Part shown: in pieces, positions 20,001 through 27,321 of the stretch
Position numbering within the stretch: position 1 is the stretch's first letter
How the letters are laid out: each line of letters begins with the position of its first letter
Position numbers and translations under genes: made by a program
Assembly: GCF_000004195.4 (NCBI RefSeq)
Contig: NC_030683.2
Location: forward strand, 81,856,910-81,920,909
DNA: 64,000 bases
Reading direction: 5' to 3'
Source of the DNA: Xenopus tropicalis
Taxonomy: Eukaryota; Chordata; Amphibia; Anura; Pipidae
The notes under the pieces: model-generated
The model's database searches: none
Seen by the model: only the letters and a program-made list of their open reading frames with translations
Told to the model about the DNA's origin: nothing

Positions 20001-21303
20001 GCAGCTTCCACTGTCTCTGTTATACCCCCGCAAGCAGCTTCCTCTGTCCCTGTGTTATACCCCTGCAAGCAGCTTCCTCTGTCTCTGTTATACCCCCGCA
20101 AGCAGCTTCCTCTGTCTCTGTGTTATACCCCTGCAAGCAGCTTCCGCTGTCTCTGTTATACCCCCGCAAGCAGCTTCCTGTCCCTGTGTTATACCCCCGC
20201 AAGCAGCTTCCTCTGTCTCTGTGTTATACCCCCGCAAGCAGCTTCCGCTGTCTCTGTGTTATACCCCCGCAAGCAGCTTCCACTGTCTCTGTGTTATACC
20301 CCCGCAAGCAGCTTCCTCTGTCTTTGTGTTATACCCCCGCAAGCAGCTTCCTGTCCCTGTGTTATACCCCCGCAAGCAGCTTCCTCTGTCTCTGTGTTAT
20401 ACCCCCGCAAGCAGCTTCCGCTGTCTGTGTTATACCCCCGCAAGCAGCTTCCTGTCCCTGTGTTATACCCCTGCAAGCAGCTTCCACTGTCTCTGTTATA
20501 CCCCCGCAAGCAGCTTCCACTGTCTCTGTTATACCCCCGCAAGCAGCTGATAGATTGAGATGAAACTTGTAATTACCTACCCCTTCTATACTGACTTGCT
20601 GCTCATCCCTGCCAATCCTCCATCCCTACCCCCACCACATACATTATGACCCCCCCCCCCGATTCGCCCATTCTTCCATCTGTGATGTTACTGAACTGCC
20701 CATTCCCCTCCCTGTGACATCACCAATCCACCACATGATGTCACTGATCAGCCCCTCCCCCTGCAGGCCAGTAAGAGTTTGCAGCAAGAGATGGCAGATG
20801 TAAAAACCTTAACAATAATAGCACTAATTCATGGTTTGGTTTGTGGGGTCAATGACTAAACCATACAGATACTAAAGGAACTGAAGGAACTGATAAACCA
20901 TACAGACAGTAAAGTTAAGCTGAAATGTAGCTAAGAACATATTCTCATTGCAAATATTGTACCTACTGTAAATTCTATCAGCCTTGAGCCAACTTAGCCA
21001 GTTGGTGAGACAAACAAAATGTACTGTTTAGGCCATATTATTTGGCATGAGGTTGTTATTTTAGAGCATGAAAAAGTTAAACTCAACAAAAGTTGTTGCT
21101 TCTCAGTGGAGATTCTCCCCCTCTCATCAATATGAACCTCAGCTTGTGATCACTGTTTTATTGCCCTTTGCAGTTTAAACCTTTCCATTCCAAGCTCTTT
21201 AGAAAATGGCCCATATGCCTTTTGTATAATGTCATTGTGGGACACTCACCTTGCCAAACACTCGGACCACGAAGAAAAGTGCTGTAAGGAGAGAGGCCAG
21301 CAT
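5899..21303 (-). CDS. Four-exon gene for a 112-residue membrane-anchored(?) IQ-motif protein, identity unknown
   Basis: Joined exons, in transcript order: 21250-21303, 8954-9064, 6751-6805, 5899-6017 (all minus strand). Total coding length is 339 nt, giving 112 residues plus stop. Every junction has GT-AG ends and the phases agree (0, 0, 1) with no internal stop. Residues 1-18 are a hydrophobic segment, either a signal peptide or a membrane anchor. Residues 19-55 are Pro/Tyr/Arg-rich, 56-74 form a short Cys/Tyr-containing linker, and 83-91 are acidic. Residues 93-108 form an IQ motif (core [12 protein letters not shown]) that resembles PCP4/PEP-19 in both sequence and C-terminal position. IQ motifs of this class bind calmodulin, so a calmodulin-regulating role at a membrane is an inference. 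PCP4 itself has no hydrophobic N-terminus. I cannot name an orthologue. Alternatives are a secreted precursor or a gene with further exons not found. Confidence 0.68.
6395..6565 (-). repeat. Dispersed MITE-like repeat, copy 2 (reverse)
   Basis: On the minus strand it carries the same CTGACCGATATCTGGTCTAA-type core as the copies at 4685 and 33785. It lies in the last intron of the IQ-motif gene. Confidence 0.45.
6751..6805 (-). CDS. IQ-motif gene, coding exon 3
   Basis: This exon is 55 nt, with acceptor TGTATTTAG|AGACG and donor TTACG|GTAACT. In the frame that agrees with both neighbours it reads [19 protein letters not shown] (the last G is split across the junction). A second frame gives [18 protein letters not shown], which looks more like a typical linker but fits the phase of neither neighbouring exon. 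The exon is probably real; the frame is less certain than for the other exons. Confidence 0.55.
6806..8020. other. Intron of IQ-motif gene, nothing recognised
   Basis: Purine-rich stretch around 6820-7090 (GGAAGAGAG-type), otherwise unremarkable. No further exon in phase was found. Confidence 0.4.
8025..8060. repeat. (TA)n microsatellite
   Basis: Alternating TA run directly abutting the hairpin element at 8061. A second TA-rich tract follows at about 8323-8345, so the hairpin is inserted in a TA tract. Confidence 0.9.
8061..8260. mobile_element. Foldback MITE with arms of about 90 bp
   Basis: The left end AAAAGAACAGAGTGCTGCAC is the reverse complement of the right end (GTGTGCAGAACTCTGTTCTTTTA region), and the match continues inward through CACACAGGGACTTAAAGAAA and the TTTATTGAGAAA stretch. 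The centre is CTGTTTTGTCCCTCAAAAAG. It is a near-complete palindrome with TA-rich flanks. Confidence 0.85.
8954..9064 (-). CDS. IQ-motif gene, coding exon 2
   Basis: This exon is 111 nt (37 codons), phase 0 in and phase 0 out. The acceptor is strong: a run of T and C ending CCCCACAG. The donor is CAGGAG|GTAAAT. It encodes a sequence starting [16 protein letters not shown] and ending RRASRDQE, with a [10 protein letters not shown] core. The open frame, the clean splice sites and codon phases matching both neighbours support a real exon. I do not recognise the domain. Confidence 0.7.
9344..10645. mobile_element. DNA transposon with inverted termini GGGGGAATTCACAAAAGTGG
   Basis: The two ends are reverse complements for about 20 bp and carry further inverted CCACTTTT/AAAAGTGG repeats inside. 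It lies in the L2 fragment, flanked by a possible AAGG duplication (9340-9343 and 10646-10649). It has no transposase frame. The 1.3-kb interior contains unrelated sequence. Confidence 0.75.
10742..10937. mobile_element. hAT MITE with perfect 8-bp target duplication
   Basis: Ends CAGGGCCGGATTT and AAATCCGGGCCTG form inverted repeats. ATTAGGGT is duplicated at 10734-10741 and 10938-10945. At 196 bp it is GC-rich and inserted in the L2 LINE. Confidence 0.92.
11851..12094. other. Intronic, nothing recognised
   Basis: Part of the 12-kb first coding intron of the IQ-motif gene. Confidence 0.3.
12095..12247. mobile_element. Truncated copy of the GATTAGTCGCC palindromic MITE
   Basis: Contains TATGCCATCCCACC, GGTGGGATGGCA and GGGAGATTAGTCGCCCG in the same order as the complete copy at 42216-42523. 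Confidence 0.8.
12482..12528. repeat. (TA)n microsatellite
   Basis: Two TA runs separated by CAGTA. Confidence 0.9.
12909..13580. mobile_element. Palindromic MITE, termini GGGTTGATTCACTAAAGG
   Basis: The right end CCTTAGTGAATCGGCCC is the reverse complement of the left end with few changes. The interior is full of paired GCGTTAAAA/TTTTAACGC and GCATGCG-type pieces. A short relative lies at 54365-54500. Flanks (CTATA / TTATA) leave the target duplication uncertain. Confidence 0.8.
13603..13626. repeat. Poly(A) run
   Basis: About 24 A residues. Confidence 0.9.
13630..14180. other. Intronic, AT-rich, nothing recognised
   Basis: No exon or clear repeat boundary. 13790-13920 is weakly similar to the dispersed repeat of 4685-4915. 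Confidence 0.35.
14355..14970 (-). mobile_element. CR1-like LINE 3' fragment nested in the hAT element
   Basis: The minus strand encodes an intact-looking RT C-terminus: [40 protein letters not shown], then a conserved [11 protein letters not shown] region, up to the stop near 14500. The typical 3' tail (TTGAAAAAAGACC, ATGTAACTA) follows. It is truncated at its 5' end. The flanks AGCAAGTACGGCCGG and CCGGCCGTACTTGCT are inverted copies of each other. Confidence 0.88.
15076..15331. repeat. GC-rich palindrome cluster
   Basis: TACGCAGAGT and ACTCTGCGTA pair at 15076-15099, and an 18-bp perfect palindrome GCAGAGTGCGCACTCTGC lies at about 15147-15164. A large hairpin follows: the arm at 15191-15240 (TCGGCTCCTTCTCTCTTATG...) pairs with 15280-15331. 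The loop carries TGACGTCA, a consensus CRE/ATF site. This is probably the subterminal structure of the hAT element. Confidence 0.85.
15346..15890 (+). repeat. G-rich tandem array (nested 28/56-bp units)
   Basis: Repeats of GGGGGTACTGTNTATG, GAGGCAATTGGGGGCACT and GTGTGGGGGCTACTGTCTAT. Every unit carries runs of 4-6 G, giving strong quadruplex potential on the plus strand. Long stop-free frames rich in Gly/Tyr/Trp are a by-product of the unit. Confidence 0.88.
15969..17211. other. Intronic, one decayed Kolobok-like piece near 16495-16700
   Basis: The CACCTTTAGGTTAACTTTTA stretch resembles pieces near 32580 and 48050. No exon is seen. Confidence 0.35.
17220..17480. mobile_element. Probable hAT MITE
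   Basis: Ends CAGTACTGGGCC and GGCCCTG (left and right). Flanks GGTATATG and AGTATATA match 6 of 8 as a worn target duplication. The interior mentions AGGCAACCTGG and CACCCTAGGCAGGTGCC. Confidence 0.55.
17688..18208. mobile_element. Tc1/mariner-like MITE with TACTCGAGTA termini, copy 1
   Basis: The left end TACCGTATATACTCGAGTAT and the right end (inverted) TACTGTATATACTCGAGTAT are flanked by TA. The second copy at 60268-60787 is inverted and almost the same length, so this is a defined element. It has no coding capacity. Confidence 0.85.
18254..18526. mobile_element. hAT MITE with perfect 8-bp target duplication TGCTGACT
   Basis: Ends CAGTGTTGGACTGGGAC and its complement GTCAGTCCGACACTG. 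TGCTGACT lies at 18246-18253 and 18527-18534. Confidence 0.93.
18535..19350. other. Intronic, nothing firm
   Basis: A short hAT-like piece (GGGCCCTCTGAAGATTTTTT) lies near 18885-18920. The rest shows no gene. Confidence 0.3.
19354..20548 (+). repeat. Minisatellite, about 35 units of 33 or 35 bp
   Basis: Unit: CTTCC(T/G/A)CTGTCCCTGTGT then TATACCCCCGCAAGCAG. Length classes of 33 and 35 bp differ by a dinucleotide (CT or GT). The unit has no stop in any plus-strand frame, so three overlapping open frames of 415-440 codons run through the array. Shifting units between 33 and 35 bp changes the frame, which argues against coding. Confidence 0.95.
20549..21249. other. Intronic flank of exon 1; C-run at 20650-20660
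   Basis: No gene is seen. Two related CCCATTCTTCC / TGTGATGTTACTG / TGACATCACC pieces recur between 20665 and 20750. Confidence 0.35.
21250..21303 (-). CDS. IQ-motif gene, coding exon 1 (start and hydrophobic segment)
   Basis: Encodes 18 residues, [18 protein letters not shown], ending at a strong donor (AAG|GTGAGT). The ATG has A at -3 and C at +4 (context GTCACC ATG C). There is a roughly 105-nt pyrimidine/purine-simple leader between it and a TATA-like element. The hydrophobic stretch LLTALFFVV followed by R, then GK, reads as a signal peptide or a single-pass anchor. No other ATG in this frame lies between here and the TATA element. The exon ends in phase 0. Confidence 0.7.
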
Positions 21304-21402
21304 GGTGACTAGGAAAGGGGGCAGCGTCTTCCTCTCAGCGGGGTCCTTCTCTCTCTCTCTTTCCCTCTGTCTCACTGCATGTCGGACTTTCCTAATAGGA
21401 TT

Positions 21403-21445
21403 ACCGGACTAAGAACCCCCACCTTCTGTCCACACTATATAATCC
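21403..21445 (-). promoter_or_regulatory. TATA-type core promoter of the IQ-motif gene
   Basis: On the minus strand ATTATATAG lies at 21443-21435. A start site 25-30 bp downstream would fall near 21405-21410, leaving a leader of about 105 nt before the ATG. On the plus strand the same bases read TATATAA, so the element could also serve transcription in the other direction. The assignment rests on position only. Confidence 0.45.
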
Positions 21446-21544
21446 TCTGGAGAAAGACAAAGCTCCCCCAGGAAACTGCTGCAGAGCGAGAGGAGCACGC
21501 AAGCACAGACAGGGTGGTATCATGTGGGTTCTACAGGTAGGGAA

Positions 21545-24500
21545 AAGGGAACAAGGTCAGCTTGCCTGCAGGTTTGTTAATGGGGAGAGCACCAAGAACA
21601 GCATCTACAGGGATGAATTAACATGAATATAAATTGACTTGTAAGCAGGGTTGATAATTTTAGTTTCAGTTGGGCAGAAACTATGATCTTTAGTTAGAAA
21701 TATTAGTGAGAGATGATAAATTGCAAAGGAAAAAAACACCAAGCAACTGATTCTAATGTACCTGTGTGCAGAAAATCTCTGCGGAACAAGCACAAGGGCA
21801 GCTGCTTACACTCATCTCAATTACAGACAATAGTGACAATAAATACAAGAAGAAGCCCATATAAGGGTATCCACACTTATAATAATACAAAATGCAGAAA
21901 ACTGATATAAATCGTATTGTGAGGAGGTTTATATGTCCTTAATAAAGATGAATTTCATGAACTATATGATATTAGGTGATTTGTGTTTGGCACAATTTCC
22001 AGAGTGGCACAGTAAGTAATATAAGTGCCAGTGGGTGTGAGTAAAAATGAATGCACCAATGCTCTATTTCCTTCTGTGCAGTAAAATACTGTTCATAGCC
22101 TTGAGCAATCATCATTTAGTACAGGGCCACTTTAAATACCATCAGGCCCCGGGAAAAATTTCATTGGTGGGCCCCCACTGCCCAGTGAAATTTGTGTAAC
22201 CCTCAAGCATGTGAAGTTAAATATAGTAAGGCAGGCATTTAAGAAATGGTCTGCACTTACTGATGTAGACATGATCCCTGGGTGTGCCAGCCTGGACTAA
22301 CAGTTATGGGAGCAAAAAAATTAACAATATTAATGCCACAAGAAAATAGGCAAATAAATTAAAATAAATATACTGTAGAGCTTGATTAAAATGAGGGGTC
22401 TGTTATCTCTGCAGGATGCTTCTGCTAAAAGTTATCTCAGATTAAATAGGTGTGCTAGTGGGTCCCCTATCCTGGTGGGTCCAGGCCAAATGGCCATTTT
22501 GCCTATTTTTTACATTGACCCTGACTGTTTCCTGTAGCGCACACAGGTGGAAGCTGCCTGGTTTGTTCCACAAGGACACTTGATGGGATCCTTATTTGCT
22601 TTGCAATTAAGTAATATTTGCAGATAGGCCTACAGACAATATATTGCATTGTGCTATGTGGCATTGCAGGCCATTATAATTAGCTCTGGCCAATAACATG
22701 TATTCTGTATGATATGTTTGTGTACAGCTGCAGCCAAATAGTGTTGGTCTACTGATTCAGCACAAACAATCAGGTCTGTACCATACACCTACCAACAAAC
22801 TGCATCAGCAGATGAAATTTGCACTTTGGAAGTATCAGCCACAATGTGATTGCATCATGTCTGTCCCAACTGTCCCCTGAGGTGACATAACATGCCAGAG
22901 GGGCTGCAGTAAGATGCCATATACAGTCACTATTTATTGGGCCTACAGGAGAATGTTTGGGCCTCTGTGTACTTGAGATGCCCAGGTCTATTTTCAGTTC
23001 TGGTCTGGACCTGGCTTAAAATCAGTAACATTGCAGAGCAAATCTGAGCATTTAAGGGAGCTTGAGCCAGAGTCTGTCATGGGCCTTAGAAAAATGCTAC
23101 CTTAGTATTGCAGTACCCTCCCTTCTCCACTGTTCTGTGAGGCTTTTTCATTTGCCAATTTCCACCTCAATTTGCTTTTGTGAAGAATTAGAACTAGCAA
23201 AGCAGGGGGATTAATAATTAGTTTAGTGCTTGGCTCCTAAACTTCATCTTCCATGAGTTCCTTGGAGCACAGATGATTGCAGTATAGAGGTAAAAGTAAT
23301 CCAGAGAGAGAAATGGACAGAACTGCCATGGAAATCAAATGATGCACTTTAAAAGGGTCTGTCTTGATAATGAAGAGATGCACTATGTAAGGGACTGTCA
23401 AGGCAATGAAACCATTATCGTGGTAGCCAGTCATGCATATGCTATTGGCTTCTTATTGCTACACTTAAGTGGCTCAAGCTTTCTAGGCTCAATTGTGTTT
23501 GCTGGGCTGTTGTGGATGAGAAGTTGTAATATTAATAATATTAATAATATTTTTAAGACAGTTTGGATGACAGCAAGCTCAGTTCCAACGCAGTTGTGTT
23601 TATAAGACAATCATGGCAGGTTTTATATGCTGCCATTCACTCCTGAGGGTAGCTCTATAACTGAAAGGTATAATAACTAGTTAATTCCAGGAGAATGCGC
23701 ATGTTTGCACTTCAGACAAGTTTCTCTGTTGTCTCTTTTAGTGGAACACAGCTTTATAGTATGTCATTGTTGCGACACCTTTGCATAATGCATAAAATGG
23801 AGATCTGTATCATGTCTGTGGGTGATAAATCCATAGGCAAATGGACACAGAAGCAGAAACACTATAGCAGTCATTGTTACTTGCACTGGTATGTAGGCTT
23901 TGTGTATTGTTCCTCTGTACTTAGTAGGCCTACTACAACATGACCTGCAGAGTCACATTTTATTTTTATAGCGATGGTGCTATAATAGGGCTCTATGATT
24001 TCCTTTCAAATGGATAAAGGGCTTACAAAGTGGCACCATACTATGTGCCTATCTAATTAGTGGCCTTTGTAAATAATGGCAAAGAGTAGTTTATTGCACC
24101 ATTGTACCAACTACAGGTAAGGTCTGCATGCCAGTAGGAGGACATGAAACAGAAAGACATGATGATGAAATGATAAATACATAGGCATGTTAGCCTGGAT
24201 GATGCACAAATACAGTGCATTTTGTTATTACGCTTATTATAAGAATAACCTTTTAATGACTGATGCTCAGCAGCCTTGAAAAAGCAGCGCCTCTCTGTGT
24301 TTGGGATTAATGGCATTCTGCGCTATGCTGGTGCCTGAGGGAGGGGACATTGCTTAATGCCTGACCTGCTATGTAAAACCAAATCTCTTAGGAAGGACAA
24401 GTTTGCAAAAGGACAGAGATTAACCATTGGTAGCCCAGAATGTCACTGGTGCAAATAAGTGGTCATAGTCTGGAATGGAGGTTCCAAACGGCACATAGCA

Positions 24501-25093
24501 TAGGTACCGGGTTCCCACAAGAAATACCATTGTCCCAGGGGAAAGAAGCCACATTAATAAGAAGTCACAAATGCCTTACAAATATGTGTATATGAATACA
24601 ATGAATAATAAATATGTTAAGTTTGCATAATACAGAAACTTTATTAAAGAAAATTTCTACAATTTTTTATGTCTACCTAGCCTTGTCACCCATGTAATAC
24701 CTGCCATTGTACAGCCACCATTATACCGAGGCACAAAAACTGGTATACAGGAACTGATTATAGCATCCAGTGAGCTCTCACATCCTTTTCACAACATTCA
24801 AACCACACCTGGCCTCACCATTTGCTTGCCCATTTGTCACCTTATTCCCTTCCCTACTTGGCCTATTTGCCACCTTGTCCCCTTCCCCACTTTTCTCCTG
24901 CCACTTTGTACAGATAAAGTCACACTGATTCAATTAATGTAAACTGCAATTCCACACACAGAATTACAGGATATGGGACTGAGCATGGCTATGGCACAAA
25001 TTGCATTTTGATCACCACACACATATTAAAGGGGATCTAAACATTGTTGCTTAGCTAATTTCACAAACAAGTTGATTTGACATTTCATTGGGG
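21545..25093. other. Intergenic; hAT-like remnant near 22118-22526
   Basis: 22118-22526 starts CAGGGCCACTTTAAATACC and ends ACATTGACCCTG, with paired GGTGGGCCC pieces, as in hAT remnants. No target duplication was seen. No splice-bounded open frame is present. Confidence 0.4.
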
Positions 25094-25099
25094 GCGAAG

Positions 25100-25119
25100 G
25101 CATGCTGGGATCTGTAGTC
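25100..25119 (-). promoter_or_regulatory. Sequence matching the ZNF143/STAF-type motif
   Basis: The minus strand reads GACTACAGATCCCAGCATGC, close to the known ACTACAATTCCCAGCATGC element. It lies 3.7 kb from the nearest promoter and similar text occurs in dispersed repeats, so function is doubtful. Confidence 0.3.
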
Positions 25120-26268
25120 CAGCAACATCAGGGTTGTATTAAAAATAAACTATCGTTTTTACTTAAAATACAACTAGTCTCTAGCTGTAACACTCAGTAT
25201 CTAGTACACACTTCTGATGCTTTCCAGGCGAGTGAATAGAAAATGTCCCATAGCGGATAAACAGTGTAGAAGCAAATGTTCATGTGCCATAGCCCCAGCA
25301 AGGCTTCTCCAGGGAGTGATAAGGGTGCTGAGAGGGTTGGTTTCATTTATGTCTTCAGTCTTTGTCACAAATGTTTTCTCACTGCTTTTATTTATCACTG
25401 CTCCATCTAGTGGCAGACTGAAATATTTGTTCAGCAACAGCAGTAAGTTTGGGTTGATAATATATTAATTGAGTTTGGGTTGAAAATATATTAACGGGCA
25501 AAGGCAACTGGAGGTTTAGTGATAAATGATCGCTTCTTCAAAGGAAAATCAGTCTATTAAGGCTTCAGACACCTAAGCAAATCTCATCTATAACCAGAGG
25601 CCTGGCTTGGTACAGTTAATCTATATGTGTGGTTTTACTATAATACCCCTATACCATATATATATATATATGCCCATGCCTGTTGCACATACACTGAAGC
25701 TTGTGCCTCAACAGATAATTCATGCTAACACCCTGTGCTCCTAGGTGAGGACAGATCAGTAATTCCAACCACATACTGAAACACTTGCTCAGTATATTGA
25801 GATGGAAACTTCTCTCAACAATAATGATTTATATTGTTATATTACTGGCTAACTGCCTAAACTGAGGACCCAAACTACCCCAACTCTACCTTTCAATATA
25901 AATCCAACCACAATACTCCTCTCCCTGCCTTTGCATATGTTAATGTCTCTCTATCTTCTCTGAGCAGTAGGCCTATTCCAAAGGTAATCCTTCCCATTTG
26001 CCACTTGGTATGACTTCTGCCCTTTCACCCTTACTATGACAGACCATGTCAAGTCCAGCCCCGCTGAGCTTAGGCAAATATTAGTATGCAGATGCCATAC
26101 AGTCTTTTAGAGAATCAAGCACATGATCTTTCAGTTAGGTTACTGCAACAAAGGGCTGTGCTTATCCACAGGCCAATAATCAGCCCCCTACCCTAGCATC
26201 AACCTTCTTGTGTGTGCACCCTGAGCCAATGCATCGGCCTTTCTTACAGGTAATAATTATTTCCTATC
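25120..26268. other. Intergenic, nothing recognised
   Basis: A short TA repeat lies near 25652. No gene. Confidence 0.35.
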
Positions 26269-26278
26269 TTTATTTATT
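26269..26278 (-). terminator. cep164: Candidate polyadenylation signal of cep164
   Basis: Two overlapping AATAAA hexamers on the minus strand about 955 nt past the stop. No clear hexamer was seen between, so the 3' UTR (26269-27230) is inferred to be about 0.95 kb. Confidence 0.45.
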
Positions 26279-27230
26279 ATTTCTTTAAATCCCTTTAACT
26301 GCTGAGAAAAATGATGTGTTGGACAAGAAACTCACACAGTGAGGTTGATAACGTGCCAGTTTAATCTGAATACAAAACTAGCTGGCATACTTCACACAGG
26401 TAAAAAACACAAAAATAAAATACCAACACTGCAAGATTGTCACCGCTACTGTAAAAAAATACTGGCAGACAAATGTGTTGAACTGATAGAATGTTTGTGA
26501 AGTGTAGGCATTTGCAGCATGCACATACACTGTGTAGAACTGTCTCAATTTATGTCACATTGTAACAATGTTGCTGCTAGTAGCTGGCTAGAGAAGGTGT
26601 CAGAGCAGATTACTTGCCCTGGATAAGTAAAAATGAACATCTCTTTTAGGCTCCAGACTGTCAATATGGAAACTGGGGCAACCAGACCAGTGCATTATAT
26701 TGAGCCTGTGGCTTTTTGGGCCACTTTTTGGTACTTGAAATGCCAGGGACTCTTGATTTTCATGCCAGACATAATCTCTTTTTTGCCAACTAAGAAGTAG
26801 TAGTTACTAATCTTCCTATGTAACATCCTTAGGTTCTTAGTACTAAGTGTGCATAGTACCAAGTGTTTCTATTGCACAAGCATTGGTTTCGTGTGCACCT
26901 ATTCTGCCATTATTCTTGCTTTAGTGCACAAATATGATATGTCCCTTATTCTGTGTATAAAAATATATATAAATATAAAGCTTATATATGAATAGCATTT
27001 TACAAGAAAGATTCAGGCACCTGAGAAATGACTGTAATTATAAGATCCCAGAGTCATCAAGTAATATGCAGCTCTCTCTCTGCAAAAGAGACAACACATG
27101 CAGAGTTTTGCTGTGCCATTTCCATTCCAAACAGCCAATTCTGCTCCTGCACAACAGCTTTCATGTGTTTCAAAGGAGAGGAGATGTATGTAAAGTGCTA
27201 ATTCTCTTCTCTTTTGTTTCTCCCATTCCA

Positions 27231-27321
27231 TTAGTACCGATATACTTTGATTTGGTTGTTCTCATCCAGACCCAACTGGAGAAGTCCTGGAGAAGATCCC
27301 ATAGTCCTGCTTGTTCGTGGC
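27231..27321 (-). CDS. cep164: cep164 last coding exon and stop
   Basis: The acceptor GGTGTCCCAG|G completes a Gln codon. The exon reads PRTSRTMGSSPGLLQLGLDE then NNQIKVYRY and TAA. The terminal LLQLGLDE-N-KVYR is the conserved CEP164 C-terminus, so the gene ends here. Confidence 0.95.

Noticed and set aside
19236..20563. Three overlapping 415-440-codon plus-strand ORFs
   Set aside because: They are the same minisatellite read in three frames. Units of 33 and 35 bp shift the frame, and no splice or start context supports translation.
21250..21303. First exon of dscaml1, fxyd6, scn2b or mpzl genes (neighbours of CEP164 in mammals)
   Set aside because: The hydrophobic segment does not match the starts of those proteins that I know, and the downstream exons encode an IQ motif instead of Ig or FXYD domains.
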